Below are positions 18,800 to 27,431 of a stretch of DNA of 43,446 nt, in pieces. The number at the start of each line of letters is the position of its first letter. The stretch's first letter is position 1. The translations under genes and the position numbers were made by a program. The DNA comes from Alcanivoracaceae bacterium. Lineage in GTDB: Bacteria; Pseudomonadota; Gammaproteobacteria; Xanthomonadales; Marinicellaceae. A model generated the notes under the pieces. It was not told the DNA's origin. It was given only the letters and a program-made list of their open reading frames with translations, and did no database searches. The DNA is taken from the NCBI GenBank assembly GCA_016763695.1, contig JAESTH010000164.1, positions 1-43,446 of the forward strand, read 5' to 3'.

Positions 18800-19933
18800 A
18801 TGTCAGAAAGTAAAAAGAAAGTAGGCGGAGCTGGCTTAAGAGGCCAGTCTGCTGGGGAAACCAAACTATGTACCGTTGGTAAAACGGGTTCAGGCTTAAC
18901 TTATAATGGTTATGATATCGCTGACTTGGCTGAAAATACCAGTTTTTATGAGACAGCTTATCTTGTTTTCCATGGCGAACTGCCAAATCAGGAGCAATTG
19001 GATGAATACAGCGCCAAGATAATGGCTAATCGCGGTTTGCCAGATGCCCTAAAAAAGACTTTGGAAATGATTCCAAAAGATACTCACCCAATGGATGTAA
19101 TGCGTACAGGTGCCTCAATGTTAGGTAATCTGGAGCCTGAGATGGACTTCTCAGAACAGCAGGATGCAGCGGATAGATTGTTGGGAGCTTTCCCATCCAT
19201 TATCTGTTATTGGTATAAATTCTCGCATGAAGGTGTACGTATAGAAACAGCATTGGATGATGATTCAATCGGTGGACATTTCTTACACATGTTGCGTGGT
19301 GAAAAGCCAAACGCATTACACGCCAGAGTGATGGATGTATCTTTAATCTTATATGCAGAACATGAGTTTAATGCTTCTACTTTCACTGGTCGTGTAGTTG
19401 CCTCAACCTTATCTGATATGTATTCCTGTGTCACAGCCGCTGTTGGCGCATTGCGCGGCCCTTTGCATGGTGGAGCAAACGAAGCAGCTATGGCAATGTT
19501 ATCACAATGGAAATCAGTGGATGAAGCCATCGCAGGTATTGATAATATGTTAGCAACCAAACAATTAATCATGGGCTTTGGGCATGCCGTTTATACCACC
19601 TCTGATCCACGTAATGCTTTAATCAAACGTTGGTCAAAAGAGTTGTCCGATGATGTCAATGATGAATGCCTATATGATGTCAGTTGTGCTGTTGAGAAAA
19701 AATTATGGGATGAAAAGAAAATCTTCCCCAATGCAGACTTTTTTCATGCTTCAGCTTATTACTTTATGGATATTCCGACTAAGTTGTTCACACCTATTTT
19801 TGTTATGTCTCGTATAACTGGCTGGGCAGCCCATGTTATGGAACAACGCGCCAATAATAGAATTATTCGTCCAAATGCTGATTATGTTGGTGTTGGGCCA
19901 AGAGAAGTTAATGATATAAAAGACAGAGCCTAA
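18800..19933 (+). CDS. prpC: 2-methylcitrate synthase
   Basis: PrpC condenses propionyl-CoA with oxaloacetate. The 377-aa protein begins with GLRGQSAGET and 'GLTYNGYDIADL', typical of short bacterial methylcitrate synthases. The citrate-synthase active site is complete: the histidine in 'LHGGANEAAM', the second in 'IMGFGHAVY', and the aspartate region 'FPNADFFHASAYYF'. It forms an operon with prpB. The usual next genes, acnD and prpF, do not follow on this strand; prpF is found 0.75 kb away in the opposite orientation. Confidence 0.95.
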   Translation: MSESKKKVGGAGLRGQSAGETKLCTVGKTGSGLTYNGYDIADLAENTSFYETAYLVFHGELPNQEQLDEYSAKIMANRGLPDALKKTLEMIPKDTHPMDVMRTGASMLGNLEPEMDFSEQQDAADRLLGAFPSIICYWYKFSHEGVRIETALDDDSIGGHFLHMLRGEKPNALHARVMDVSLILYAEHEFNASTFTGRVVASTLSDMYSCVTAAVGALRGPLHGGANEAAMAMLSQWKSVDEAIAGIDNMLATKQLIMGFGHAVYTTSDPRNALIKRWSKELSDDVNDECLYDVSCAVEKKLWDEKKIFPNADFFHASAYYFMDIPTKLFTPIFVMSRITGWAAHVMEQRANNRIIRPNADYVGVGPREVNDIKDRA

Positions 19934-19947
19934 AAAATACTTGTGCC

Positions 19948-20082
19948 GTAGGTTGGGCTGAGCTTGCGAAGCCCAACATTACTTTGTTTAATTTGGAGTG
20001 ATAATGTAATTAATTTGTTCTAACGGGTAATGAGGTAAACGGAGATTCAGTCGTTGGGCTTCGCAAGCTTAGCCTTACCTAC
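19948..20082. repeat. Inverted pair of a 30-bp repeat
   Basis: The left arm gtaggttgggctgagcttgc (19948-19977) recurs as a reverse complement at 20053-20082 with about three mismatches and a ~75-bp spacer. Each arm also contains its own small dyad (gttgggct/agcccaac). It lies just after prpC and may terminate transcription or be a MITE-like element. Confidence 0.7.
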
Positions 20083-20141
20083 CTGCTTGTAATTCATAAG
20101 ATTGGAATAAATAGATATGATATTTTATTTATAGTTCAGGA

Positions 20142-20564
20142 TTATATTTCATTTGCTAGTTTATTAAGTGACTTTATTTCTCTAGTATATTCTTTACTAC
20201 TTGCCTTTTCTGATATGACCCCTCCACACCACCAAGTATTTAAATGATCCTCCTCCTCAAATGCATAAATGATGTAATTCTGGTTTTCTTTAAACCAATA
20301 GCCGTAGCAAGATGTTCTGTTATAGACCGTAAGCAATTCATTTTGATTTGATGCTCCTTTCCATAGCTTAATAGTTTTAAATTTGACCTTAATGTATTGA
20401 TCGCCCCAAGAGTCATATAAATCATAATAGATGATTTCAGAAACTTTACCTTCAAAAATACTAATATGGTTATCATACTTTTCTTTTACACCTCCGATGG
20501 AACAGCTACAAGCCCAAGCTTCTACTGAAATCCCTAATGTTATAATCAAAATAAATCTCATCAT
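20142..20564 (-). CDS. Small secreted protein, TIMP/NTR-like
   Basis: The 140-aa protein has an N-terminal signal peptide ending in SVEAWA, which leaves CSCS at the mature N-terminus. The pattern of N-terminal CSC, 'IFEGKVSEI', 'KLWKG', 'TSCYGYWFKENQNYIIYA' and a late 'WWCGG' resembles bacterial proteins with a netrin/TIMP-like fold, in which the N-terminal Cys pair is disulfide-bonded to later cysteines. The function of the bacterial members is unknown to me. It sits alone between prpC and prpF, flanked by the inverted repeat pair, and looks like an insertion into the prp cluster. Confidence 0.6.
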   Translation of the reverse strand: MMRFILIITLGISVEAWACSCSIGGVKEKYDNHISIFEGKVSEIIYYDLYDSWGDQYIKVKFKTIKLWKGASNQNELLTVYNRTSCYGYWFKENQNYIIYAFEEEDHLNTWWCGGVISEKASSKEYTREIKSLNKLANEI

Positions 20565-20678
20565 ATTCTTAACAGGTACTAGAGTACATTTTCTTAAAAA
20601 TTATTAGTGGTAAATAGTGCTATGAATATCTTTTTATCCATTGATATTGCTTATTTATATCAAAAAGATAGTATATAT

Positions 20679-21857
20679 TCACAAAACATCACCAGGAATA
20701 TAAACCTTACCTTCCATCAATACTCTGGCGCTCCTGCTCATCATCACTTTCTGGGCTGTCCATTCGTTACCATCTTGGCTAACTTCTGCTCCGACTTTTA
20801 AGGTGCCAGAAGGGTGGCCGAATCTCAGAGAATCTCTTTGTCCTCCGCCAGCAGCCAGATTGACCAAGGTTCCTGGGATGGCTGATGCAGTGGCTATTGC
20901 AACAGCTGCGGTACCCATCATGGCATGATGCAATAGACCCATGGATAAAGCACGCACATTTAAGTCGATATCATCAGCACTAATAGCTTTGCCACTTGAG
21001 GATGTGTAATCTTCGGGTTGGGCGACAAAGGCAACTTTTGGTGTGTGTTGACGACTGACGGCTTCATCTATGGTTTTAATTAGCCCCATTTTTACCGCTC
21101 CATGGGCGCGAATGGTTTCAAACATTTTTAAGGCTTGCTCATCACTATTGATATCATTTTGCAATTCAGTGCCGGTGTAACCAATATCACGGGCATTGAG
21201 GAAAATAGTTGGGATACCAGCATTAATCATGGTCGCTTTAAATGTGCCAATATCAGGCACATGCAGATCATCAATCAGATGACCAGTGGGGAACATAGCA
21301 GCATCACCTGCAGCAGGATCAATAAATTCAACTTTTACTTCGGCAGCAGGAAAAGTTACACCATCAAGTTCAAAGTCACCAGTTTCTTGTACCTCACTAT
21401 TAGTTATGGGCACATGGGCGATGATGGTTTTTTTAATGTTGGCTTGCCAGATGCGTACTATGGCTATGCCATTTTCAGGAATCCTTGATGCATTGACCAA
21501 GCCATTGCTGATGGCAAAAGACCCTACCGCTGCGGTCAAGTTTCCACAATTACCACTCCAGTCTACAAAGGGTTTATTAATGGCAACTTGCCCGAATAAA
21601 TAATCCACATCATGATTAGGCTGATTGCTTTTTGACAAAATCACGCTCTTACTGGTGCTAGATGTGGCCCCACCCATGCCATCGGTTTGTTTGCCATAAG
21701 GGTCTGGACTGCCAATGATGCGTAGTAATAATTGATCGCGTACTTCACCTGCAACTTGCGCAGCCTTAGGTAAGTCGCTTAACTTAAAGAACACTCCTTT
21801 TGATGTGCCGCCACGCATATAGGTGGCGGGGATTTTTATTTGTGGTTTGAATTTCAT
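20679..21857 (-). CDS. prpF: 2-methylaconitate cis-trans isomerase
   Basis: PrpF isomerises the 2-methylaconitate made by the AcnD dehydratase so that aconitase can make 2-methylisocitrate. The 392-aa protein shows the family signatures ATYMRGGTSKGVFF near the N-terminus, 'DPYGKQTDGMGGATSSTSK', 'SGNCGNLTAAVG' (active-site Cys), and 'GHPSGTL'. It is on the opposite strand to prpB/prpC and 65 bp downstream of rnr, on the same strand as rnr. Since PrpF functions with AcnD, an acnD gene is expected elsewhere in the genome. Confidence 0.95.
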   Translation of the reverse strand: MKFKPQIKIPATYMRGGTSKGVFFKLSDLPKAAQVAGEVRDQLLLRIIGSPDPYGKQTDGMGGATSSTSKSVILSKSNQPNHDVDYLFGQVAINKPFVDWSGNCGNLTAAVGSFAISNGLVNASRIPENGIAIVRIWQANIKKTIIAHVPITNSEVQETGDFELDGVTFPAAEVKVEFIDPAAGDAAMFPTGHLIDDLHVPDIGTFKATMINAGIPTIFLNARDIGYTGTELQNDINSDEQALKMFETIRAHGAVKMGLIKTIDEAVSRQHTPKVAFVAQPEDYTSSSGKAISADDIDLNVRALSMGLLHHAMMGTAAVAIATASAIPGTLVNLAAGGGQRDSLRFGHPSGTLKVGAEVSQDGNEWTAQKVMMSRSARVLMEGKVYIPGDVL

Positions 21858-21922
21858 AATATATTACCCTATATGGCGATATTGAAAGATTGATGTTATT
21901 TAAGTACGCAATTCAGGAAAAA

Positions 21923-24097
21923 TTACAATTTCCTCACAAACTCGAAATCAATTTTTCGTTGGTCAATAGATACCGCAGCCACTTTAATCTTGAGTTTATC
22001 TGCGAGTTGAAACTTGTGTCCAGAACGTTCACCAATCAACTTGTGCTGGATGGCTTCATGATGGTAATAATCATTGGGTAGGGAGGTCACATGAATCAAA
22101 CCATCAACCATGATATTATCCAAGGTCACAAATACACCGAAGTGGGTGACTCCTGAGATTATGCCTGTCATTTCTTCTCCAATAAACTGTTCCATAAACA
22201 TGCATTTCAAGCGGGCATCAACATCACGGGATGCGTTTTCGGCACGGCGCTCATTGAGGGAGCATTGAATATTCATTTCTACGGCTTTTTGTGGAGAATA
22301 GAGGTATTTTTTTGGTTTTTTGGTTTTGACGATGTGGTCAATGGCTCTGTGTATCATTAAATCAGGGTAACGTCTGATTGGAGAGGTGAAATGTGCATAA
22401 TATTCCAGCGCCAGGCCAAAATGCCCACCATTTTCAGCTTCATAAGCTGCGAGGCTTTGTGAACGTAATAACACGCTTTCAATCAATGCCACATCATCAC
22501 GTCCCTGAATGTGGTCAATGATTTTTTCGAAATCTTTGGGCGCAACTGGATCGCTAAAATTAGGCTTAATACCCAGAGACTGTAAAAAGGCTTTTAAGTC
22601 GCTGAGTTTACGTAGCGGTGGTGTGTCATGTACCCGATAAGCAGCTGGGACTTTGTGTTTTTCTACAAATTTGGCAGCACTGATATTGGCAGCAATCATA
22701 AAGGCTTCAATTAATTTATGCGCATCATTACGATCATAAGGAGTGATGCTCGCCACCTGACCTTCAGCATCAATGGTAATGTGTACATCGGTTGAATTAA
22801 ATGTGATAGCTCCACGTTGTGCCTTTTCAACTGTCATGGCTTTATATAAGTCATTCATGGTATCCAGAGTATCAGTAACCTTAGTATTCCATTTATCCTG
22901 TATAAGCTGTTTATCCAGATAGTTCCAGCATTGTTTGTAGGTGATTCTGGCGTGTGAATACATAACTCCGCGGTAAAATTTGTGAGAGTTTATCTGACCA
23001 GCAGAATTAATTTGCATGTCACAAACCATACACATTCGGTCTACATGAGGGTTGAGTGAACAGATGCCATTGGACAATTCCAAGGGTAACATGGGGATAA
23101 CCATCCCAGGAAAATACACTGATGTTCCACGTTTATAAGCTTCTTTATCAATTTCTGAATTTGGACTGACATATTTAGAGACATCGGCAATAGCAACGAT
23201 TAAACGCCAGCCTTTGGCATTTTTTTCAGCATAAACAGCATCATCAAAATCTTTTGCATCCTCGCCATCAATAGTAACCAGTGGTAACTTGCGAATATCT
23301 ACAACATCATCAGTGAGATCATCCTCAGTTACGCTGGAAGGAATATATTTAATGGCATCTTCAAAAGTTTCAGGCCAGTCATGCGGCAGGTTCTGTGCTG
23401 CCATGGTCAACTCCATGGCTAGTCGCGAGTTCAGTTTTTGTCCCAAAACGGCAATGACCTCTGCAAACGCAGGGCGATGACGATTTGGGTATTCTTTGAT
23501 CATGATGGTGACATAATCACCATCGTTGGCATTGGCTTCGCTACCTGAGGGTATGATGATATCATCAATGGTTTTGTTGTCTGGTTCAACCATGCCCTGG
23601 CTATTTTTATGGAAAAACTTGCCCGCCAATGTTTTGTGCGCGTGCTCTAGGATTTCGACTATAAATGCTTCTTCCTTATTTTTTCTTCTGCCCGGTTGGA
23701 TACTGACAAGTACGGTATCACCATCCATTACCTTGCGCATTTCACCAGGCAAGATAAAAGCATCTTTATCCAGTTCAGGAGAAACCAGAAAGCCAAAACC
23801 ATCAGCATGTGCCTGCACCACGCCTTTAATCAAGTCCGTTTTGTCCCTGACACCATAGCCACGTTTACGATTGATAAATAAAGAACCATCATTTATCATG
23901 GCATTCAGTCGCCTGCGCAAAGCTTCGTGTTGCTCATCATTTTTAACACCAATTTTGGTGGCTATTTTATCCAGAGATAATATTTTTTTCTCTGTGGTCA
24001 AAAAATCCAGTAAAGCTGTACGACTGGGTATTGGGTTTGGATATTTTTTTAGCTGCTCTGCAAATTCTGGATCTGGTATTTTGAAAGGATTTTTCAT
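21923..24097 (-). CDS. rnr: Ribonuclease R
   Basis: RNase R is a processive 3'-to-5' exoribonuclease that degrades structured RNA. The 724-aa protein has an N-terminal winged-helix region, cold-shock domains ('GVVQAHADGFGFLV'), the RNB catalytic core with DGEDAKDFDDAVY (Mg-binding aspartates) and 'YAHFTSPIRRYPDLMIHRA', and a C-terminal S1 domain ('GIISGVTHFGVFVTLDN'). It is shorter than the E. coli enzyme and stops just after S1, so the Lys-rich tail is missing. A -10 match (TATAAT on the minus strand, 24128-24133) lies ~30 bp upstream. Confidence 0.93.
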   Translation of the reverse strand: MKNPFKIPDPEFAEQLKKYPNPIPSRTALLDFLTTEKKILSLDKIATKIGVKNDEQHEALRRRLNAMINDGSLFINRKRGYGVRDKTDLIKGVVQAHADGFGFLVSPELDKDAFILPGEMRKVMDGDTVLVSIQPGRRKNKEEAFIVEILEHAHKTLAGKFFHKNSQGMVEPDNKTIDDIIIPSGSEANANDGDYVTIMIKEYPNRHRPAFAEVIAVLGQKLNSRLAMELTMAAQNLPHDWPETFEDAIKYIPSSVTEDDLTDDVVDIRKLPLVTIDGEDAKDFDDAVYAEKNAKGWRLIVAIADVSKYVSPNSEIDKEAYKRGTSVYFPGMVIPMLPLELSNGICSLNPHVDRMCMVCDMQINSAGQINSHKFYRGVMYSHARITYKQCWNYLDKQLIQDKWNTKVTDTLDTMNDLYKAMTVEKAQRGAITFNSTDVHITIDAEGQVASITPYDRNDAHKLIEAFMIAANISAAKFVEKHKVPAAYRVHDTPPLRKLSDLKAFLQSLGIKPNFSDPVAPKDFEKIIDHIQGRDDVALIESVLLRSQSLAAYEAENGGHFGLALEYYAHFTSPIRRYPDLMIHRAIDHIVKTKKPKKYLYSPQKAVEMNIQCSLNERRAENASRDVDARLKCMFMEQFIGEEMTGIISGVTHFGVFVTLDNIMVDGLIHVTSLPNDYYHHEAIQHKLIGERSGHKFQLADKLKIKVAAVSIDQRKIDFEFVRKL

Positions 24098-24127
24098 ATT
24101 TACTATTGTATAATTATGGTTTTAGGG

Positions 24128-24133
24128 ATTATA
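24128..24133 (-). promoter_or_regulatory. -10 element of rnr
   Basis: The minus-strand sequence TATAAT lies about 31 bp before the rnr ATG. No clear -35 is present. Confidence 0.4.
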
Positions 24134-24174
24134 TCATAACTTAAAATAATTTAACCATCAACCAAATTAATTAG

Positions 24175-24251
24175 CTGTTGACAACAGATAAAACCTGTAG
24201 ACGAAAATTAATAGACTTATACACAGAAGCTGTGGATAAGTCTGTGAATAA
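24175..24251. other. Cluster of three DnaA-box-like 9-mers plus a perfect 13-bp palindrome
   Basis: TTATACACA (24217-24225, plus strand), TGTGGATAA (24231-24239, the reverse complement of TTATCCACA) and TGTGAATAA (24243-24251, the reverse complement of TTATTCACA) all fit TTATNCACA within 35 bp. A perfect palindrome, CTGTTG-A-CAACAG, lies at 24175-24187. It lies in the rnr-gstA intergenic region next to AT-rich DNA. Function (DnaA titration, regulation or a replication origin) is not shown. Confidence 0.55.
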
Positions 24252-24377
24252 CCCATCTTTATCATTCTTAAAGTAAAGCGTGCTATAGCTTTTCATCATT
24301 TTGGTTAAAAATTAACCGCTTGTAAAGAAGGGTTATAAAAACGTCCATGTTAAGATGAAATAGGATATTGGGACAAG

Positions 24378-24983
24378 CTAGCTCAATAAGCCTTCGGCTT
24401 TTAAGGCTTTTTGCACGGCATTTCGTTTAGAAATCTTCTCCACAAATGAGGTTACATGTACCCATTTGGATAAATCAATACCCGTTAATTTAGTCCAGCC
24501 AGAAATAACAAACAAATAAGCATCAGCCACTGAAAAATCGTTACCCAATAGATAGGGCTTTTCTGCAAGCACGGAATCTATGTAACTGAATTTATTATTA
24601 AGGTTTTCTTTGGCTTTTTGTTTACTGGTATCACTGACATCGGAAAATAAGGGGGCAAATCCCTTGTGTAATTCTGAAGTGAGATAATTTAATTTCTCAT
24701 ATAATTTAGCGCGTTTAAATGTGCCATTTTCAGGGACGAGATTTGCTTGTGGACTGAGGTCGGCTAAATACTGCATTATGGCCACACCTTCGGTTAACAC
24801 ATCGCCATTGTCTAGTTGTAAAGCGGGGACGTAGCCGTGTGGATTTATTTTGGTGAAATCTTCACCGTGTTCGGTCATCTTACTAGCAAAGTCAACTTTA
24901 ATTAAATCAAAATCTGTATTTGTTTCTTGTAAAATAATATGTGGTGCAAGCGAGCAAGCACCAGGGCTGTAATATAATTTCAT
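24378..24983 (-). CDS. gstA: Glutathione S-transferase, beta class
   Basis: This cytosolic enzyme conjugates glutathione to electrophiles. The 201-aa sequence starts MKLYYSPGACSLAPHI, with Cys10, the beta-class catalytic residue. It continues with 'NPHGYVPALQLDNGDVLTEGVAIMQYLADL' (glutathione site) and 'LTSELHKGFAPLF', closely following the E. coli GstA pattern. It is transcribed divergently from the HxlR regulator gene, with repeated GGTAAC motifs between them, so control by that regulator is plausible. Confidence 0.92.
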   Translation of the reverse strand: MKLYYSPGACSLAPHIILQETNTDFDLIKVDFASKMTEHGEDFTKINPHGYVPALQLDNGDVLTEGVAIMQYLADLSPQANLVPENGTFKRAKLYEKLNYLTSELHKGFAPLFSDVSDTSKQKAKENLNNKFSYIDSVLAEKPYLLGNDFSVADAYLFVISGWTKLTGIDLSKWVHVTSFVEKISKRNAVQKALKAEGLLS

Positions 24984-25072
24984 GGAATCTCCAATTATTG
25001 TTATTTATGTATGTTGGTATTTATATTCTCAATGTTTATTTTATGTGTAAACATCCAGAAGCTCTACAATAA

Positions 25073-25170
25073 TGACTAAGGTTACATAAAGCAACCATGT
25101 TACCTTAATTAACTTGATAATGAAGTTTCCAATTGGTAACTAATAGTCACATATGGTAACCTAGTGTCAC
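25073..25170. promoter_or_regulatory. Putative HxlR operators between gstA and the regulator
   Basis: The motif GGTTAC/GTAACC occurs several times: ggttac and the inverse gttacc on either side of 25085-25113, then tggtaactaatagtcac (25134-25150) and tggtaacctagtgtcac (25154-25170). The last two are direct repeats of 13/17 identity with a period of exactly 20 bp (two helical turns). This fits a dimeric wHTH regulator binding one DNA face. Confidence 0.5.
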
Positions 25171-25188
25171 TCAATAAAAATCACTGTC

Positions 25189-25542
25189 ATGCCGTTAAAA
25201 GTACGTAAAAATCAGAGCCCAGTTCCCAGTTGCCCATTGTCACAATGTATGTCAATAATTGGTGGAGCCTGGACTGCAAATATTATTTGGCATCTCGGTG
25301 CTGGTCCCAGACGATTTAATGAATTGCGTTATGATTTAACGGGTATTTCTGCCAAAGTGCTGACTACCCGATTAAGAGAGCTCACTTCAAGAGGTGTTAT
25401 TCATCGCGAAGTTAAACCAACCTCTCCGCCATCGGTTGAATACTCGTTAACAGAAGAAGGCAAGGATTTGATGCCTGCCATCGAAGCCATAGCCAGAGTA
25501 GGTGAAAAATTAAAGAAAACGGGTTCATGTTCAAGCAATTAG
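25189..25542 (+). CDS. HxlR-family transcriptional regulator
   Basis: The 117-aa winged-helix protein has the HxlR hallmarks CPLSQCMSIIGGAWTANIIWHL, 'RRFNELRYDLTGISAKVLTTRLREL' and 'VEYSLTEEG'. Two cysteines near the N-terminus (15 and 20) could serve as a redox switch, as in YodB/HypR-type members. It heads a cluster with a flavin reductase-like gene and a cupin, and is divergent from gstA. This suggests electrophile or quinone stress sensing, which is inferred. Confidence 0.88.
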   Translation: MPLKVRKNQSPVPSCPLSQCMSIIGGAWTANIIWHLGAGPRRFNELRYDLTGISAKVLTTRLRELTSRGVIHREVKPTSPPSVEYSLTEEGKDLMPAIEAIARVGEKLKKTGSCSSN

Positions 25543-25573
25543 GGCAAGACTACCTCAATAGGATAACAATAAG

Positions 25574-26080
25574 ATGAAAAAGTACGCATTATTACTTGGT
25601 ACATCAAGATATAGCGGTAATACCAGTTCGTTAATAAATGTGGTTGCCAAAGAAATTGAAATAACTCAGTTTCACCTTAAAGACTATCAAATATCAGCTT
25701 TTGATTATGAACATAAAAATATTGATGATGATTTTATTTCACTGGTATTAGAGTTGTTAGATTATGAGCACATTATTTTTGCCTCACCGGTATATTGGTA
25801 TAGCATGTCAGCTGAGATGAAGGTGTTTTTTGATCGCTTGTCAGATTTACTACATGTAAAAAAGGAACTAGGTAGAAAATTAAGGACGAAAAGCTGTTCT
25901 ATAATCAGCACTGGTGCTTCAGCACTTCCCGAGCGCAGTTTTGAAGAGGTATTTATCAATAGTTTTAAATATTTGGGCATGGATTACATGGGCATGTTAT
26001 ATAGTTTCTGTGATGGTGATTTTACTGTCAAAGGTAATGAAGAAAATATCAAGACATATATCGGGGCATTACAATCATGA
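25574..26080 (+). CDS. NAD(P)H-dependent FMN reductase-like flavoprotein
   Basis: The 168-aa protein has a flavodoxin-like fold: an N-terminal beta strand and phosphate loop ([15 protein letters not shown]) that would bind the FMN phosphate, followed by [19 protein letters not shown], the signature of the FMN-reductase/quinone-reductase family. It lies 31 bp after the HxlR gene and overlaps the cupin gene by 4 nt. The substrate (quinone, nitro compound or flavin) cannot be told. Confidence 0.85.
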   Translation: MKKYALLLGTSRYSGNTSSLINVVAKEIEITQFHLKDYQISAFDYEHKNIDDDFISLVLELLDYEHIIFASPVYWYSMSAEMKVFFDRLSDLLHVKKELGRKLRTKSCSIISTGASALPERSFEEVFINSFKYLGMDYMGMLYSFCDGDFTVKGNEENIKTYIGALQS

Positions 26081-26442
26081 GTCATAAACCTATAAATTTC
26101 GAAAAAAAGTTCGCAAAATTTAACGATCACTGGTCACCCAGAGTGATAGCAGAGATGAACGACTATCAATTCAAGTTGGTGAAGGTCAAGGGAGAGTTTG
26201 TCTGGCACAATCATCCTGATACAGATGAGGTTTTTATTGTTATGGAAGGCAGTTTAGAGATAGAGTTTAAGGATAATAAAGTGATGTTGGAGAAAGGGGA
26301 GATGTTTGTTGTGCCCAAAGGTGTTGAACATAAACCTGTAGCGAATAAGGAGTGCCAAATTCTGGTGATAGAACCCAAAGGGGTTGTCAATACAGGTGGT
26401 GCTAAAAGTGATTTAACTGCCCACAATGATGTGTGGATATAG
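26077..26442 (+). CDS. Small cupin-domain protein
   Basis: The 121-aa single-domain cupin has motif 1 '[24 protein letters not shown]' (metal ligands His, His, Glu) and motif 2 '[16 protein letters not shown]' (final His ligand). It is translationally coupled to the flavoprotein through an ATGA overlap, so both act in the same response. The substrate is unknown. Confidence 0.85.
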   Translation: MSHKPINFEKKFAKFNDHWSPRVIAEMNDYQFKLVKVKGEFVWHNHPDTDEVFIVMEGSLEIEFKDNKVMLEKGEMFVVPKGVEHKPVANKECQILVIEPKGVVNTGGAKSDLTAHNDVWI

Positions 26443-26491
26443 GTTTAATTGTAGCTAGTACTATTTAATCCTTGTACGGGTTACAATCCTA

Positions 26492-26545
26492 TAAACTGTA
26501 AATCTGACATTGCCTGGATTTTGTCAATGAAACATATACAGTTTA
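26492..26545. terminator. Possible bidirectional terminator stem between cupin and SGNH genes
   Basis: Perfect 9-bp arms, taaactgta (26492-26500) and tacagttta (26537-26545), enclose a shorter nested stem (cattg/caatg). It lies between two convergent genes. There is no U-run, so this is a weak call. Confidence 0.3.
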
Positions 26546-26573
26546 AGGTGCAAAATGACAAGGTGTGAGCGGG

Positions 26574-27431
26574 TTAGAATGACTCAAATCCCGCTTTAAA
26601 AATCGTATCAAAACGGCCGAGAAAATAGCCGTCAAATGCGTTTTGTACTAAAAATCCATAGCCCTCAGGGCTCAAGTGAAAACAGTCTCTGATACCAAAG
26701 CCAAAATCACGCATGGCCTCCAATGGAGATGGTCTGCTGATATCTCCAGGAGGCATAATATCCCCTGGTAAAATGCCTTCAGCAGGAAAGCCAAAGAAAC
26801 TTTGCATTAAACCAAAATGTGAAACATGATAAACACGTGGGTTATTGGTGGCAATTTGGGTATAGGCTAACTCAAAAGCACGGCTAGCGGTGTTGAGCTC
26901 TACCACCGATGGTTGCGCCATGTCAGTAAACAAGTTGTTACAAAAAATGCCTGCTACACCACTGATGGTATCGACAAAATTAGGGTAGTCATAGAAGCTG
27001 AGTATGACCTCAATATTGCTATCTTGTGCCAGGATAAAGTCAACGATGGTAGTTAAGTTTACCAGTATTTGTTGTTGGAGGGCATCCTGTTCCATCATTG
27101 TCATGTTAGCATCCCAGGCATTTAAAAAATCATTGCCTCCAAGCGTGACTTGTACTGTATCGATATCTGGGTTTGCTGCTATGGCATTGGCAATGATTTG
27201 CAATTGATCCGGCATGGCCCAATCAGCAGCTTCTTTGCCATTATCAGAGGTGCTGTCACTAACAGGATCAATACCAATGTTGGCAAAACCATTATCACTA
27301 AATACCTGCATGTGAGTATTATTGTCAATTTGTAGTTGCGCCCATGAGTCTCCGACGATTAATACTCGATTTTGTGCGAATGCAGTAAACGAGCCCAGTA
27401 AAAAGAGTAAGGTTAATATTGCTTTAATCAT
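26574..27431 (-). CDS. Secreted SGNH/GDSL hydrolase with C-terminal IFKAGFE motif
   Basis: A signal peptide (MIKAILTLLFLLGSFTAFA) is followed by the SGNH blocks: VLIVGDSW (nucleophile Ser), 'VTLGGNDFLNAW' (Gly/Asn of the oxyanion hole), and DCFHLSPEGY (catalytic Asp and His). It is thus an esterase/lipase-like enzyme exported to the periplasm or beyond. The start is placed at ATG 27431, which overlaps the DUF4442 stop codon as ATGA; the ORF-track start at 27449 adds MVIIKK. The protein ends FDTIFKAGFESF, resembling a short C-terminal motif shared by many secreted proteins of some marine gammaproteobacteria. A sorting role is speculative. Confidence 0.85.
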   Translation of the reverse strand: MIKAILTLLFLLGSFTAFAQNRVLIVGDSWAQLQIDNNTHMQVFSDNGFANIGIDPVSDSTSDNGKEAADWAMPDQLQIIANAIAANPDIDTVQVTLGGNDFLNAWDANMTMMEQDALQQQILVNLTTIVDFILAQDSNIEVILSFYDYPNFVDTISGVAGIFCNNLFTDMAQPSVVELNTASRAFELAYTQIATNNPRVYHVSHFGLMQSFFGFPAEGILPGDIMPPGDISRPSPLEAMRDFGFGIRDCFHLSPEGYGFLVQNAFDGYFLGRFDTIFKAGFESF

